Origin: an uncultured bacterium
GTDB taxonomy: Bacteria > Bacillota > Clostridia > Oscillospirales > Ruminococcaceae
Assembly (NCBI GenBank): GCA_905215965.1
Contig: CAJMSD010000001.1
Span: 372,001 to 436,000 of the forward strand
DNA length: 64,000 nucleotides
Direction: 5' to 3'
Below the pieces are notes generated by a model that worked only from the letters and a program-made list of their open reading frames with translations, did not search any database and had not been told where the DNA came from. The first letter of the stretch is position 1. Each line of letters begins with the position of its first letter. Positions 1-6,524 of this stretch are shown one piece after another. Made by a program: the position numbers and the translations under genes.

Positions 1-83
1 CTTGTGCCGAGGGCGTAAGCGCGCTCGTCAACGGCTTTTATGACGCTGTCCATGAGTACGAGACTGTAAACGCTTTTTTTCAT
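1..83 (-). CDS. CopG/ribbon-helix-helix-like protein, 5' part only
   Basis: Only the first 27 codons lie in the window; the gene runs off the left edge. The visible N-terminus reads MKKSVYSLVLMDSVIKAVDE. The short basic start, a beta-strand-like SVYSLVLM and then a helix resemble the N-terminus of small clostridial ribbon-helix-helix (CopG-like) DNA-binding proteins, but too little is visible for a firm call. The ATG at 83 follows a good Shine-Dalgarno sequence (GAAAGGAGG). A structured RNA candidate with its own terminator lies about 90 bp upstream. Confidence 0.5.
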   Translation of the reverse strand, partial: MKKSVYSLVLMDSVIKAVDERAYALGT

Positions 84-171
84 AGTATTCCTCCTTTCAA
101 AATAAATTATAGCACATTAAAAATAATTTGTCAAGCGGATTATATAATTTTGCTTGCGAGTTTTTGATTGT

Positions 172-196
172 AAAAAAAACCTCCCGAATAGGGAGG
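172..196 (-). terminator. Rho-independent terminator, minus strand
   Basis: On the minus strand CCTCCC-TATTC-GGGAGG forms a perfect 6-bp stem followed by eight T. It lies at the end of a structured RNA candidate and upstream of the gene at the left edge. It is therefore either the end of a small RNA or a leader attenuator for that gene. Confidence 0.8.
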
Positions 197-245
197 CGAA
201 CTTCGATCTGAAACGGTTGAAAACCGAATAGCACTGCAGATCGGC
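172..245 (-). ncRNA. Structured RNA or leader element of unknown class
   Basis: Minus-strand sequence upstream of the terminator folds into a 7-bp outer stem (CGATCTG at 243-237 with CAGATCG at 210-204). This encloses a 5-bp inner stem (CGGTT at 226-222 with AACCG at 218-214, loop of 3). The intrinsic terminator follows directly. No coding sequence explains it. It could be a small RNA or a cis-regulatory leader for the ribbon-helix-helix-like gene about 90 bp downstream. I do not recognise a named riboswitch class, and its 5' end is unknown. Confidence 0.4.
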
Positions 246-360
246 CATAGATACTTGGTTAAAAATTAAACTCAGTATAAAACGAATCAAATTCAATATC
301 CGAAAACGTCAATTGTTAGAAGACTTGAATAATTATTATCTATGGAAGCAATACCGTTAA

Positions 361-407
361 TATTCAATATCAAGCAATTGAGAGGGAAAGTAGCTTGATA
401 TTGAATA
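361..407. repeat. Perfect 15-bp inverted repeat
   Basis: TATTCAATATCAAGC at 361-375 is exactly mirrored by GCTTGATATTGAATA at 393-407, with a 17-nt loop. There is no clear T-run on either side, so a simple terminator is not obvious. It lies in the 493-bp AT-rich gap (84-576) that has no credible gene. Apart from this repeat, a second one at 431-467 and the RNA candidate, I see nothing else in that gap. Confidence 0.75.
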
Positions 408-430
408 CTAAGATTTTCTATTGCTATTAA

Positions 431-467
431 TATTATATTGCATATTGTATGATATTGCAATATAATA
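431..467. repeat. Perfect 12-bp AT-rich inverted repeat
   Basis: TATTATATTGCA at 431-442 is mirrored by TGCAATATAATA at 456-467 across a 13-nt loop. It sits 24 bp from the 15-bp inverted repeat at 361-407. Two adjacent palindromes in non-coding sequence could be the remains of a small non-autonomous element or a regulatory or terminator structure for the gene ending at 577. Confidence 0.6.
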
Positions 468-576
468 AAGCACACAAAACTATACTTTTATCTATTTATT
501 TTGGATTTTCCCTTCTAAAACGAGTTAAAAGATAATTAATAAGTTAAAATAATATCAATATTAATAGTTTAGAAAA

Positions 577-2088
577 CTACGAAAGAGTAAATACGTTTTG
601 AATACCGGAAACAGTGTATCCGGAATAGCTTTTTCCGTTCGCGTTTACCGAGAACGAAGCTCCCTGAGAAATGTCCGGAGAAAGCATCATAATGCACTTA
701 TAGCTGTTTTCCGGAGTAAATGACGCAGCTTCACTGCCGCTGAGCGAGACTGATATTTTCGTTCCGCCGTTTACGGAAGAACCGAATCCTGCAACGATAT
801 ACGGAAGCTCGGACTGAGTGGGAACAGTAACACTGTTTCCTATAGCGTAAAAAGTTCCGCCTGTATATGCAAAGCCGCTGTTTGCGTAAACAGAGCTTTT
901 TTCTTCCTTAGTGCCTCCGAAAATTTCGCCGTATCCGCCGTTAAGATTGATAGAACCCTTTGATTTGATCCCATTTGTGCCGCCCTTTATATTTAGCGAA
1001 CCTCCGTTGACGGTGATATTATCGTGGGCGAAGAGTCCGGACTTTACCGATTTTATATTTATAGTACCGTTTTCAATGACGATATCGTCGTCGCTTGCGA
1101 TACCGTGAGCGTTAGCTGCCGTTATGTTCAGCGTGCCCTTTCCTCTGATCTCAAGGGTATCGTTTGTGAAAATAGCTCCGTCATTTATTTTATCGCCGCC
1201 GCCGTCTTTTAAATTTGAGGTCGTTCCTGCCATGAGCTTTATAGTCGCGCGTTTTGCGTCAGTTATCTGTATTGCAGGTCCGGAGGAATTGGTGATAGAA
1301 ACTCCGTTGAGATAAAGCTTGACCTTTTCGGTCGTGTTTACTTCAAGCTGACCGTCGGAAACGCTGCCCGAAATAAGGTAATCTCCTCCGCCTGTGATCG
1401 TGACCTTTGAGCCGTTTACGGTAACGTTGCTGCCTGTAAAGCTTGAAGTCTGACCGAGAGTGATCTCGGCAGCGTATGAAACGACTTCTTCTTCGGCTTC
1501 AGTCGGAGCTTCCGCTGCAGGAGTTTTCGAAGCGGAATCAGATGTGCTTCCGCCGCTGTTGGTGTCGGAGGTGTTTTTGTCCGAATTATTGTTTTTGTTG
1601 TCCGTGCTGTTATTTTCCGTGTTTTTGTTTCCCGAGTTCTGATTATTTGTTTGATTTCCCGTATTATTACTGCCGCTCGGAGCTTTTTCGGTATTTCCTG
1701 CGCTGTTATCGTTCGAGGGCGTTTTGCTGTCGTTAACGGCATTATCGGGGGCTTTAGCGTTTTCTTCCTTGGGCGCTGTAGCTGCTTCGGGAGATTTGTT
1801 TTCATTAACGGAGCTGTCCGATGAATTATTGCTGCTCTGTTCTGAAGTCGGCTCTTTGCTGTCCTTTTCGGAAGTATCCTGCTTATTGTCATTTGAGGAT
1901 TTTGACGCTGAACTGTCATCTGATTTGATTTCATCGCTGTTTTCGGACGAGCTGCCGTCGGAGCTGCTTCCGGAAGACAGAAGCGCGCTGCTTTCTTCAT
2001 TTATATTTTCATTTTTTCCGCACGAGTAAGCGGATAAAAACATTAAAACGGCAGAGAGAAGCGTCAGCATTAATTTTACTTTTTTCAT
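577..2088 (-). CDS. Lipoprotein with Cthe_2159-type carbohydrate-binding beta-helix domain
   Basis: About 503 aa. A lipoprotein signal (hydrophobic MLTLLSAVLMFLSAYSC) puts the lipidated cysteine near residue 24. Residues about 25-200 are a Ser/Asn/Asp/Thr-rich linker. The C-terminal 300 residues carry repeated Gly-rich beta-helix rungs (GSVSDG, GPAIQITDA, GNSVTVPTQS) typical of the DUF4353/Cthe_2159 family, whose founding member binds polysaccharide. The ATG at 2088 is preferred over a GTG at 2097 because AAAGGA sits 11 nt before it. The gene is last in an operon after the DUF4956 and VTC genes, a grouping often seen in clostridia. It is predicted to be surface anchored. A role in binding wall or plant glycans is inferred. 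Confidence 0.8.
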   Translation of the reverse strand: MKKVKLMLTLLSAVLMFLSAYSCGKNENINEESSALLSSGSSSDGSSSENSDEIKSDDSSASKSSNDNKQDTSEKDSKEPTSEQSSNNSSDSSVNENKSPEAATAPKEENAKAPDNAVNDSKTPSNDNSAGNTEKAPSGSNNTGNQTNNQNSGNKNTENNSTDNKNNNSDKNTSDTNSGGSTSDSASKTPAAEAPTEAEEEVVSYAAEITLGQTSSFTGSNVTVNGSKVTITGGGDYLISGSVSDGQLEVNTTEKVKLYLNGVSITNSSGPAIQITDAKRATIKLMAGTTSNLKDGGGDKINDGAIFTNDTLEIRGKGTLNITAANAHGIASDDDIVIENGTINIKSVKSGLFAHDNITVNGGSLNIKGGTNGIKSKGSINLNGGYGEIFGGTKEEKSSVYANSGFAYTGGTFYAIGNSVTVPTQSELPYIVAGFGSSVNGGTKISVSLSGSEAASFTPENSYKCIMMLSPDISQGASFSVNANGKSYSGYTVSGIQNVFTLS

Positions 2089-2161
2089 ATAGATCACTGT
2101 CCTTTATAAATATGTAGATACAACTTTGTCAGGCTGAAAGCTTCCAGCCTGACAATTAACC

Positions 2162-2899
2162 TTATGATTCATATATTTTATCATCGTACTTAAAGAATAC
2201 AAGATTTACGGTAAGGTTTCCGTTAAGAGTACGTATCTCGTCGATGAATTTCTTTGTGTCGATATCGTCGTAAACATCGACGCTGTAAATAAGCTCGAAG
2301 AGAGTGCCAAAGTTAGTCGTTTTGATTCTTCTGAGCTTGTAGTAGCTTGTATATCTCTGGAGAACCGGATCAAATACTCCCTTATAATCGAGATTTTCGG
2401 GTATCGTGATTTTGAGCGTCATGTGGTTTTTCTTTGTTTCGCCGATCTTAAAGATATCGATAACGATAAGGATCACAGCGAAGAGAAGGAAGAATACTGC
2501 GGCATATCCAACATATCCTATACCGCAGGCAACTCCTGTCGCCATAGCGTAAAAGACGTATGTAATGTCTTTTGGATCTCCGGGCGCGCTTCTGAATCTG
2601 ACAAGCGTAAATGCTCCTGCAAGACTGAGAGCGCCTGCTGTGGTATGAATAAGAAGCAAAATGAGAGCGACTACCGACGGGAGCATTATGATAGTCATTA
2701 CATAGCTCTGTGCGTATCCCTGTTTTCTGTGAGTGAACATGTAAACCGCGCTGATGAGGAATCCAAGAACTATCGTAAACGCGATACAGGTGAAAAACTG
2801 ACCTGCAGTGATCTCCTGTAAGGCTGCCGTTGCCGTATTGGTTATGAAGTCTGCCGACGACGAATCGGCGGTATTGTTATTGAGTATGTTTTCAAACAT
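2162..2899 (-). CDS. DUF4956 family membrane protein
   Basis: 245 aa. After an N-terminal segment of about 30 residues there are roughly four membrane helices (for example FFTCIAFTIVLGFLISAVYM and the stretch around VALILLLIHTTAGALSLAGA). The conserved loop FTLVRFRSAPGDPKDITY identifies DUF4956. A soluble C-terminal domain of about 80 residues follows. The ATG at 2899 is the better start: the GTG at 2911 lies inside the AGGAG ribosome binding site. It overlaps the end of the VTC gene by 8 nt, so the two are translationally coupled. In this family context it is a likely membrane partner of the VTC protein; the molecular function is not established. Confidence 0.85.
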   Translation of the reverse strand: MFENILNNNTADSSSADFITNTATAALQEITAGQFFTCIAFTIVLGFLISAVYMFTHRKQGYAQSYVMTIIMLPSVVALILLLIHTTAGALSLAGAFTLVRFRSAPGDPKDITYVFYAMATGVACGIGYVGYAAVFFLLFAVILIVIDIFKIGETKKNHMTLKITIPENLDYKGVFDPVLQRYTSYYKLRRIKTTNFGTLFELIYSVDVYDDIDTKKFIDEIRTLNGNLTVNLVFFKYDDKIYES

Positions 2900-3650
2900 T
2901 TGCGTAAACACTCCTATTCGTATTCTTTTGATTCAGGATATAATCCTGATATGCTCTTCCGTATTTTGAAAAGCTGGTTTTGTATATGTGAAGTTCCGAA
3001 AGCTTATTGATCAGCCAAGCGGGAACGGAATCGAGAACCTTTACTTCCATAAGACGCTGATCCTCACGTATGATCTGATCGCCGTAGCTCTCGCAGCTAA
3101 GGCTGAGATCGTGACGTCTTTTGGTGATCTTTCTGTCAAAGGTAAGCCTGAAATCATGATTGTCCTTGCCGAAAAAGGCGGTGCGCTGATAGCTTATGTA
3201 CTGCTTTGGAACAACGTTATACATATCCAGAAAATAATCAAGTTCATTAAAGACCTGTCCCGTAATATATTTGCTGTATTCGGGTTTGCAGCGGGAACTC
3301 AGATATTCGTCGGATTCCGAAAGCTTCATGGTCACGCGGCGTTTGGCAACTATACCTCCGATCTTCTTTTTGATCTCAAGAAAAACGGTATCGTCGGAAT
3401 TTGCAGGAGAATAGTAGCTTCTGAGACGAATTTTTTCCTTGTAATAGGGTTTGGCGAGGGATTCTCTGATAAGAAGATCGTCCGCGGTATCATAATAAAT
3501 ATTATAAACCCCGTATTCTTTTCCGTCAACACAGAATTTATCGGGATTCATATACTTGGGTATCTCTTCCATTAAGTTTTTGTACTGGTCGATATCAAGC
3601 AAAAATTTAATTTCTTTTCTTGCAAAAGTATTTATTGCCATATGATTCAC
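2892..3650 (-). CDS. VTC-domain protein (polyphosphate polymerase-like)
   Basis: About 252 aa. Matches the VTC catalytic fold. Charged tunnel-lining motifs run in order: RKEIKFLLD near residue 11, KIRLRSYY, FLEIKKKIG, KRRVTMKL, TFDRKI, LMEVKVLD and FSKYGRAYQ near the C-terminus. VTC tunnel-fold proteins make polyphosphate from ATP in yeast. Activity of the bacterial DUF4956-linked members is not proven. The possible starts are GTG 3650 or ATG 3641 (residue 4). The only Shine-Dalgarno (3679-3686) is 28 nt upstream of the GTG, separated by a 6-bp hairpin. First gene of the operon with DUF4956 and the Cthe_2159-type lipoprotein. Confidence 0.85.
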   Translation of the reverse strand: MNHMAINTFARKEIKFLLDIDQYKNLMEEIPKYMNPDKFCVDGKEYGVYNIYYDTADDLLIRESLAKPYYKEKIRLRSYYSPANSDDTVFLEIKKKIGGIVAKRRVTMKLSESDEYLSSRCKPEYSKYITGQVFNELDYFLDMYNVVPKQYISYQRTAFFGKDNHDFRLTFDRKITKRRHDLSLSCESYGDQIIREDQRLMEVKVLDSVPAWLINKLSELHIYKTSFSKYGRAYQDYILNQKNTNRSVYANV

Positions 3651-3686
3651 GAAACAGCGTCAGCGCTGTCGAAATTCGCTCCTTTC
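3651..3686 (-). promoter_or_regulatory. Shine-Dalgarno separated from start by a hairpin
   Basis: On the minus strand GAAAGGAG (3686-3679) is followed by ACAGCG-CTGA-CGCTGT (3669-3654) and then the GTG at 3650. Folding the 16-nt hairpin would reduce the spacing from 28 to about 12 nt. An in-frame TGA inside the hairpin excludes a more upstream start. Confidence 0.55.
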
Positions 3687-3800
3687 ATATCGTTTTTATT
3701 ATTGTAGAGCATGAAACTTAAAATAATCTTAAAGCAAATAAAGGAATTATGTTAATAACGACAAAAACGGCATTGAATTTTTCTGAGATTTGAATAAATC

Positions 3801-3829
3801 TTGATATAATTTATAATTTATGCTATAAT
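3801..3829 (+). promoter_or_regulatory. Promoter upstream of REP-like element
   Basis: TTGATA (3801-3806), 17-bp spacer, TATAAT (3824-3829). It resembles the promoter at 4025-4053: both end in ATGCTATAATT. Transcription from here would cross the repeat element before reaching the protease gene. Confidence 0.6.
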
Positions 3830-3835
3830 TCGGAA

Positions 3836-3985
3836 GCCGCTTAGCGAGCGGCAGCGCTCTTCCCCCACCTGACTAAAGTTTTCGTAAAAGACAGCTCTTT
3901 GACGCCTCTCAACGGTCGCCCGTACCCTCTGTCACTTCGTGACATCTCCCTACTCTGTAGGGAGTCACCCCCAAGGGAGGTGTGA
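3836..3985 (+). repeat. REP-like palindromic intergenic element
   Basis: A GC-rich block unlike its AT-rich flanks, made of successive short palindromes: GCCGCT-tagcg-AGCGGC (3836-3852), AGCGCT (3853-3858), TGTCA-cttcg-TGACA (about 3929-3943) and CTCCCTA-ctctg-TAGGGAG, then CCCCCAAGGGAGG. It has no open frame. Similar CTCCCT/AGGGAG palindromic repeats are scattered in Oscillospiraceae genomes, from memory. With the two promoters it accounts for the 430-bp gap 3651-4081. Confidence 0.6.
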
Positions 3986-4024
3986 ACATAAAACCAATTT
4001 ACAGCACATAATTTCAATAAATTA

Positions 4025-4053
4025 TTGTAATTTTACAGCTTATATGCTATAAT
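4025..4053 (+). promoter_or_regulatory. Promoter of the M6 protease gene
   Basis: TTGTAA (4025-4030), 17-bp spacer, TATAAT (4048-4053), 28 bp before the ATG with AGGAGGT at 4071-4077. Confidence 0.75.
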
Positions 4054-4081
4054 TTGAATATCAAATATTCAGGAGGTAATT

Positions 4082-5749
4082 ATGAATTTCTGTCAAAAAA
4101 TAGCCGCTGTTGCAGCTTCCCTCATTATGCTGCAAACGGCTAACCCTCTCATTAAATCCGGATCAAAAGAATCCGAGAGCTTTACGGCTAAGGCAGCCAA
4201 TGATCCGGCAGTTATTTATTATGAGGACGCTCCCTATTTTACGGGAGACATCAACGACGACCAAAGCGTGAATGCAGCCGATCTGGTGCTCTTTTCGCGT
4301 TATCTGATGAAAGATCTGCCCGAGAGCGATACGCATATCAGACGTGCGGATATGAATCATGACGGTGCGCTTAATTCAGCGGATCTGGTCATTTTGAGAA
4401 AAGCGGCAATGGGGCTTTATGAGCCTGAATATATCTTGCCGCAGGTTTCTGAAACCACGACTACTACTACGACTACAACCACTACCACTACAACGAACAC
4501 CACAACAACTACTACTTCTACAACTACGACTACTACAACCGCGCAGAATGAAGAAGCAATAGACGCTCCGATAAAGGCATTGGGAGCGCTTACTCCGTCT
4601 AAAGGAAACGTTAAAATGCTTGCATTTTATGTCGAGTTCCCGGACGCTGTATATGACAGTCAGGATTATTCGAGCGAGCAGATAAAGAACGAGCTTTTTG
4701 GCAGCGGAGAAGCTTCGTATCCTTATGAAAGTCTTACAAACTGGTTCGAGCGTTCGTCCTACGGTAATCTTCATATTGACGGTGAAGTATATAAATATAC
4801 GTGCAGTAAAAATATGTCGGAGTATCAGAACGACAACGGTTTTGAGAATCTTGTAATGGAAGTCCTCGGCGGACTTGATTCGCAGATAGATTTTTCGGAT
4901 TATGATTCCGATAATGACGGCGTTATAGATTGTATGAGCTTTACTGTTCCGCTTGATAACGCAGACGATGCGACAAAGCAATTTTGGTACGGCTGCACGG
5001 CAACATGGTATCAGAACCCGTCGTTTACGCCGGATAATATGAAAATAAATAAATATATTATCATGGACGTTATGCCGAATAAAAGCTCTATGCAGTATCT
5101 TAAGCAAACTCTGATTCATGAAATGGGACATTCAATGGGACTTCCAGATTATTACAAATATCAGTCGAGCGACTGGGAGGGACTGCACGGAGATGCCGGT
5201 TATACAAGAATGGACGATTCTATAGGCGATTTTACCGGATTTGACAAGGTTATGTACGGCTGGCTCAAAGACAGTGAAATTAAAAAATATACCGGCTCGG
5301 GAAGTCAGACCTTTGAGCTTTCGGACGCGTCAAATGACGGAAGCTGTCTGGTACTTCCTATCACTTCATCTGCCGACGATTATACCTCCGAGTATTTCCT
5401 TATCGAATATGTGACTGATACGGCTAATAACAGCGATATCTACTCGTACAGCGACAGATCTGGAGTAAGGATCTTTCATGTTCAGGCTGAATTGGTAACA
5501 AGCTACTGGGGCGATACGAATTTTAAGTATGAGAATTATTCCGAATATTATCAGGGCGATGATAAGATAAGAGTCCTTCAGCTTGTAAACGATGACGGAG
5601 GTTTCTATCATCAGGGCGACAGCGTAAGCTACGGTGCGAAGAATTTTGCGGCATATGATTCTAACGGCGATCAGAATGTCGATACGGGATATACTGTCAG
5701 CATCGACAGCATAAATGGAAGTTCATGTACCGTTACTGTTTCAAAATAA
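4082..5749 (+). CDS. Secreted dockerin-containing M6-type metalloprotease
   Basis: 555 aa. A signal peptide covers roughly residues 1-25. A type I dockerin follows near residues 57-105, with two calcium-loop repeats (GDINDDQSVNAADLVLFSRY and DMNHDGALNSADLVILR). Next is a Thr-rich linker of about 30 residues, then the peptidase domain. The zinc motif HEMGHSMGLPD starts at H346 and matches HExxHxxGxxD of M6 (immune inhibitor A-like) peptidases; D356 is the expected third ligand. The dockerin implies docking to a cohesin scaffoldin on the cell surface, so this is probably a cellulosome- or amylosome-associated protease. The dockerin lies at the N-terminal end rather than the usual C-terminal end. 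A strong terminator follows. Confidence 0.88.
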   Translation: MNFCQKIAAVAASLIMLQTANPLIKSGSKESESFTAKAANDPAVIYYEDAPYFTGDINDDQSVNAADLVLFSRYLMKDLPESDTHIRRADMNHDGALNSADLVILRKAAMGLYEPEYILPQVSETTTTTTTTTTTTTTNTTTTTTSTTTTTTTAQNEEAIDAPIKALGALTPSKGNVKMLAFYVEFPDAVYDSQDYSSEQIKNELFGSGEASYPYESLTNWFERSSYGNLHIDGEVYKYTCSKNMSEYQNDNGFENLVMEVLGGLDSQIDFSDYDSDNDGVIDCMSFTVPLDNADDATKQFWYGCTATWYQNPSFTPDNMKINKYIIMDVMPNKSSMQYLKQTLIHEMGHSMGLPDYYKYQSSDWEGLHGDAGYTRMDDSIGDFTGFDKVMYGWLKDSEIKKYTGSGSQTFELSDASNDGSCLVLPITSSADDYTSEYFLIEYVTDTANNSDIYSYSDRSGVRIFHVQAELVTSYWGDTNFKYENYSEYYQGDDKIRVLQLVNDDGGFYHQGDSVSYGAKNFAAYDSNGDQNVDTGYTVSIDSINGSSCTVTVSK

Positions 5750-5777
5750 AATTTGACAAGTAAAAATGATGCAGAGG

Positions 5778-5817
5778 AGAGTGTTTACGATGTTATACGT
5801 AAACACTCTTCTTTTTC
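5778..5817 (+). terminator. Terminator after the M6 protease gene
   Basis: An 11-bp perfect stem AGAGTGTTTAC / GTAAACACTCT (5778-5788 with 5799-5809) is followed by a T-rich tract. Confidence 0.8.
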
Positions 5818-5823
5818 AGAATT

Positions 5824-5839
5824 GTTAGTTTAGGATAAC
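5824..5839. promoter_or_regulatory. Partial GTTAG-N6-CTAAC dyad (site a)
   Basis: GTTAGTTTAGGATAAC has one mismatch in the right arm relative to three perfect copies near the feo genes. Weakest of the four; possibly a decayed site. Confidence 0.4.
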
Positions 5840-5868
5840 GGATTCTTTATAGTTTTCTACAAATCGTA

Positions 5869-5884
5869 GTTAGCGATACCTAAC
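5869..5884. promoter_or_regulatory. GTTAG-N6-CTAAC operator (site b)
   Basis: GTTAGCGATACCTAAC: perfect 5-bp arms with a 6-bp spacer, upstream of the feo promoter. The same dyad recurs at 5957 and 6494. Confidence 0.65.
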
Positions 5885-5921
5885 GCAATTTGTATAATTG
5901 AACAAAATTACAATTTGTATC

Positions 5922-5950
5922 TTGACTTGGAAAGAGAAAAGTTATATACT
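5922..5950 (+). promoter_or_regulatory. feo operon promoter
   Basis: TTGACT (5922-5927), 17-bp spacer, TATACT (5945-5950). The expected transcription start falls at the left edge of operator site c, suggesting repression by occlusion. Confidence 0.65.
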
Positions 5951-5956
5951 CCGATT

Positions 5957-5972
5957 GTTAGAAGATACTAAC
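5957..5972. promoter_or_regulatory. GTTAG-N6-CTAAC operator (site c) at the feo start site
   Basis: GTTAGAAGATACTAAC lies 7 bp after the -10 box of the feo promoter, so a bound regulator would block initiation. The half-sites match those of the DtxR/IdeR consensus but the spacing differs. Confidence 0.7.
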
Positions 5973-6006
5973 TGTATCGCATGAATAGTCTAAGGAGGAT
6001 AAGCTT

Positions 6007-6216
6007 ATGCCATTGACGTTTGCAAACGTAGGGGAAGAAAACATGATTAAAAAAATCGGCGGGAAGCCCGAAACCAAAAAATTTTTGGAAAGTCTCGGGT
6101 TTGTTGTGGGCGGAACAGTAGTTGTCGTCAATGAGATCGGAGGTAATGTTATCGTTAATGTCAAGGAATCAAGAGTTGCCGTTTCAAAGGAAATGGCAAG
6201 TAAAATTTTAATATAA
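6007..6216 (+). CDS. feoA: FeoA-domain protein (first copy)
   Basis: 69 aa, a stand-alone FeoA domain with an SH3-like small beta-barrel. FeoA proteins assist the FeoB ferrous iron transporter in the cytoplasm. The N-terminus MPLTFANVGEENMIKKIGGK and the later GNVIVNVKESRVAVS are typical of the shorter, more divergent FeoA type in clostridial feo operons. The start is fixed by AGGAGG 8 nt upstream of ATG 6007. It is 17 bp before the second feoA. An operator dyad over the promoter suggests metal-dependent repression. Confidence 0.88.
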   Translation: MPLTFANVGEENMIKKIGGKPETKKFLESLGFVVGGTVVVVNEIGGNVIVNVKESRVAVSKEMASKILI

Positions 6217-6233
6217 CGGCAGGAGGGAGTATT

Positions 6234-6455
6234 ATGTCAACATTAAAAGAAGCTAAAGTAGGTCAGACAGTGAAAGTGAAAAAGCTTGTCGGCAGCGGTG
6301 CGGTCAAGCGGCGCATTATGGACATGGGAATCACTAAAGGAACCGATATCTATGTCAGAAAGGTCGCTCCTTTGGGAGATCCGATCGAAGTCAACGTGCG
6401 CGGATATGAGCTTTCATTGAGGAAGTCTGATGCTGAAATGATTGAAATCGATTAA
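6234..6455 (+). CDS. feoA: FeoA-domain protein (second copy)
   Basis: 73 aa. This is the more canonical FeoA domain: VKRRIMDMGITKGT matches the conserved RRLMDMGL-type helix, and DPIEVNVRGYELSLRKSDA matches the conserved end (DPIEI-RGY-LSLR-EA). It has a good AGGAGG site before ATG 6234. Two consecutive feoA genes before feoB are common in clostridia and are read as two non-identical accessory subunits. Between this gene and feoB (70 bp) lies another operator dyad. Confidence 0.93.
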   Translation: MSTLKEAKVGQTVKVKKLVGSGAVKRRIMDMGITKGTDIYVRKVAPLGDPIEVNVRGYELSLRKSDAEMIEID

Positions 6456-6493
6456 TTTGGCAGTGTCAGCACGCCTATTTTTTTGATATTTTA

Positions 6494-6509
6494 GTTAGTA
6501 TAAACTAAC
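6494..6509. promoter_or_regulatory. GTTAG-N6-CTAAC operator (site d) before feoB
   Basis: GTTAGTATAAACTAAC lies between feoA2 and feoB, immediately before the feoB ribosome binding site. I see no good promoter of its own here, so it may act as an internal roadblock or by covering the ribosome site's DNA. Confidence 0.65.
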
Positions 6510-6524
6510 GGAAAGGATACTTAT

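Noticed and set aside
293..475. 60-aa minus-strand frame in the AT-rich gap
   Set aside because: Spans both inverted repeats, lacks a ribosome binding site and shows no protein-like composition.
1416..2000. 194-aa basic frame opposite register within the Ser/Asn-rich lipoprotein gene
   Set aside because: Arg/Lys/Thr-rich shadow of the low-complexity linker; the other frame has signal peptide, domain and ribosome site.
4455..4545. ACN-repeat tract taken as a possible CRISPR or microsatellite array
   Set aside because: Irregular threonine codons in frame with the protease gene; it encodes the linker. No spacers or conserved repeats. No CRISPR array was found anywhere.
5893..5898. TATAAT as a second feo promoter
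   Set aside because: No acceptable -35 hexamer at 16-18 bp; the promoter at 5922-5950 fits better.
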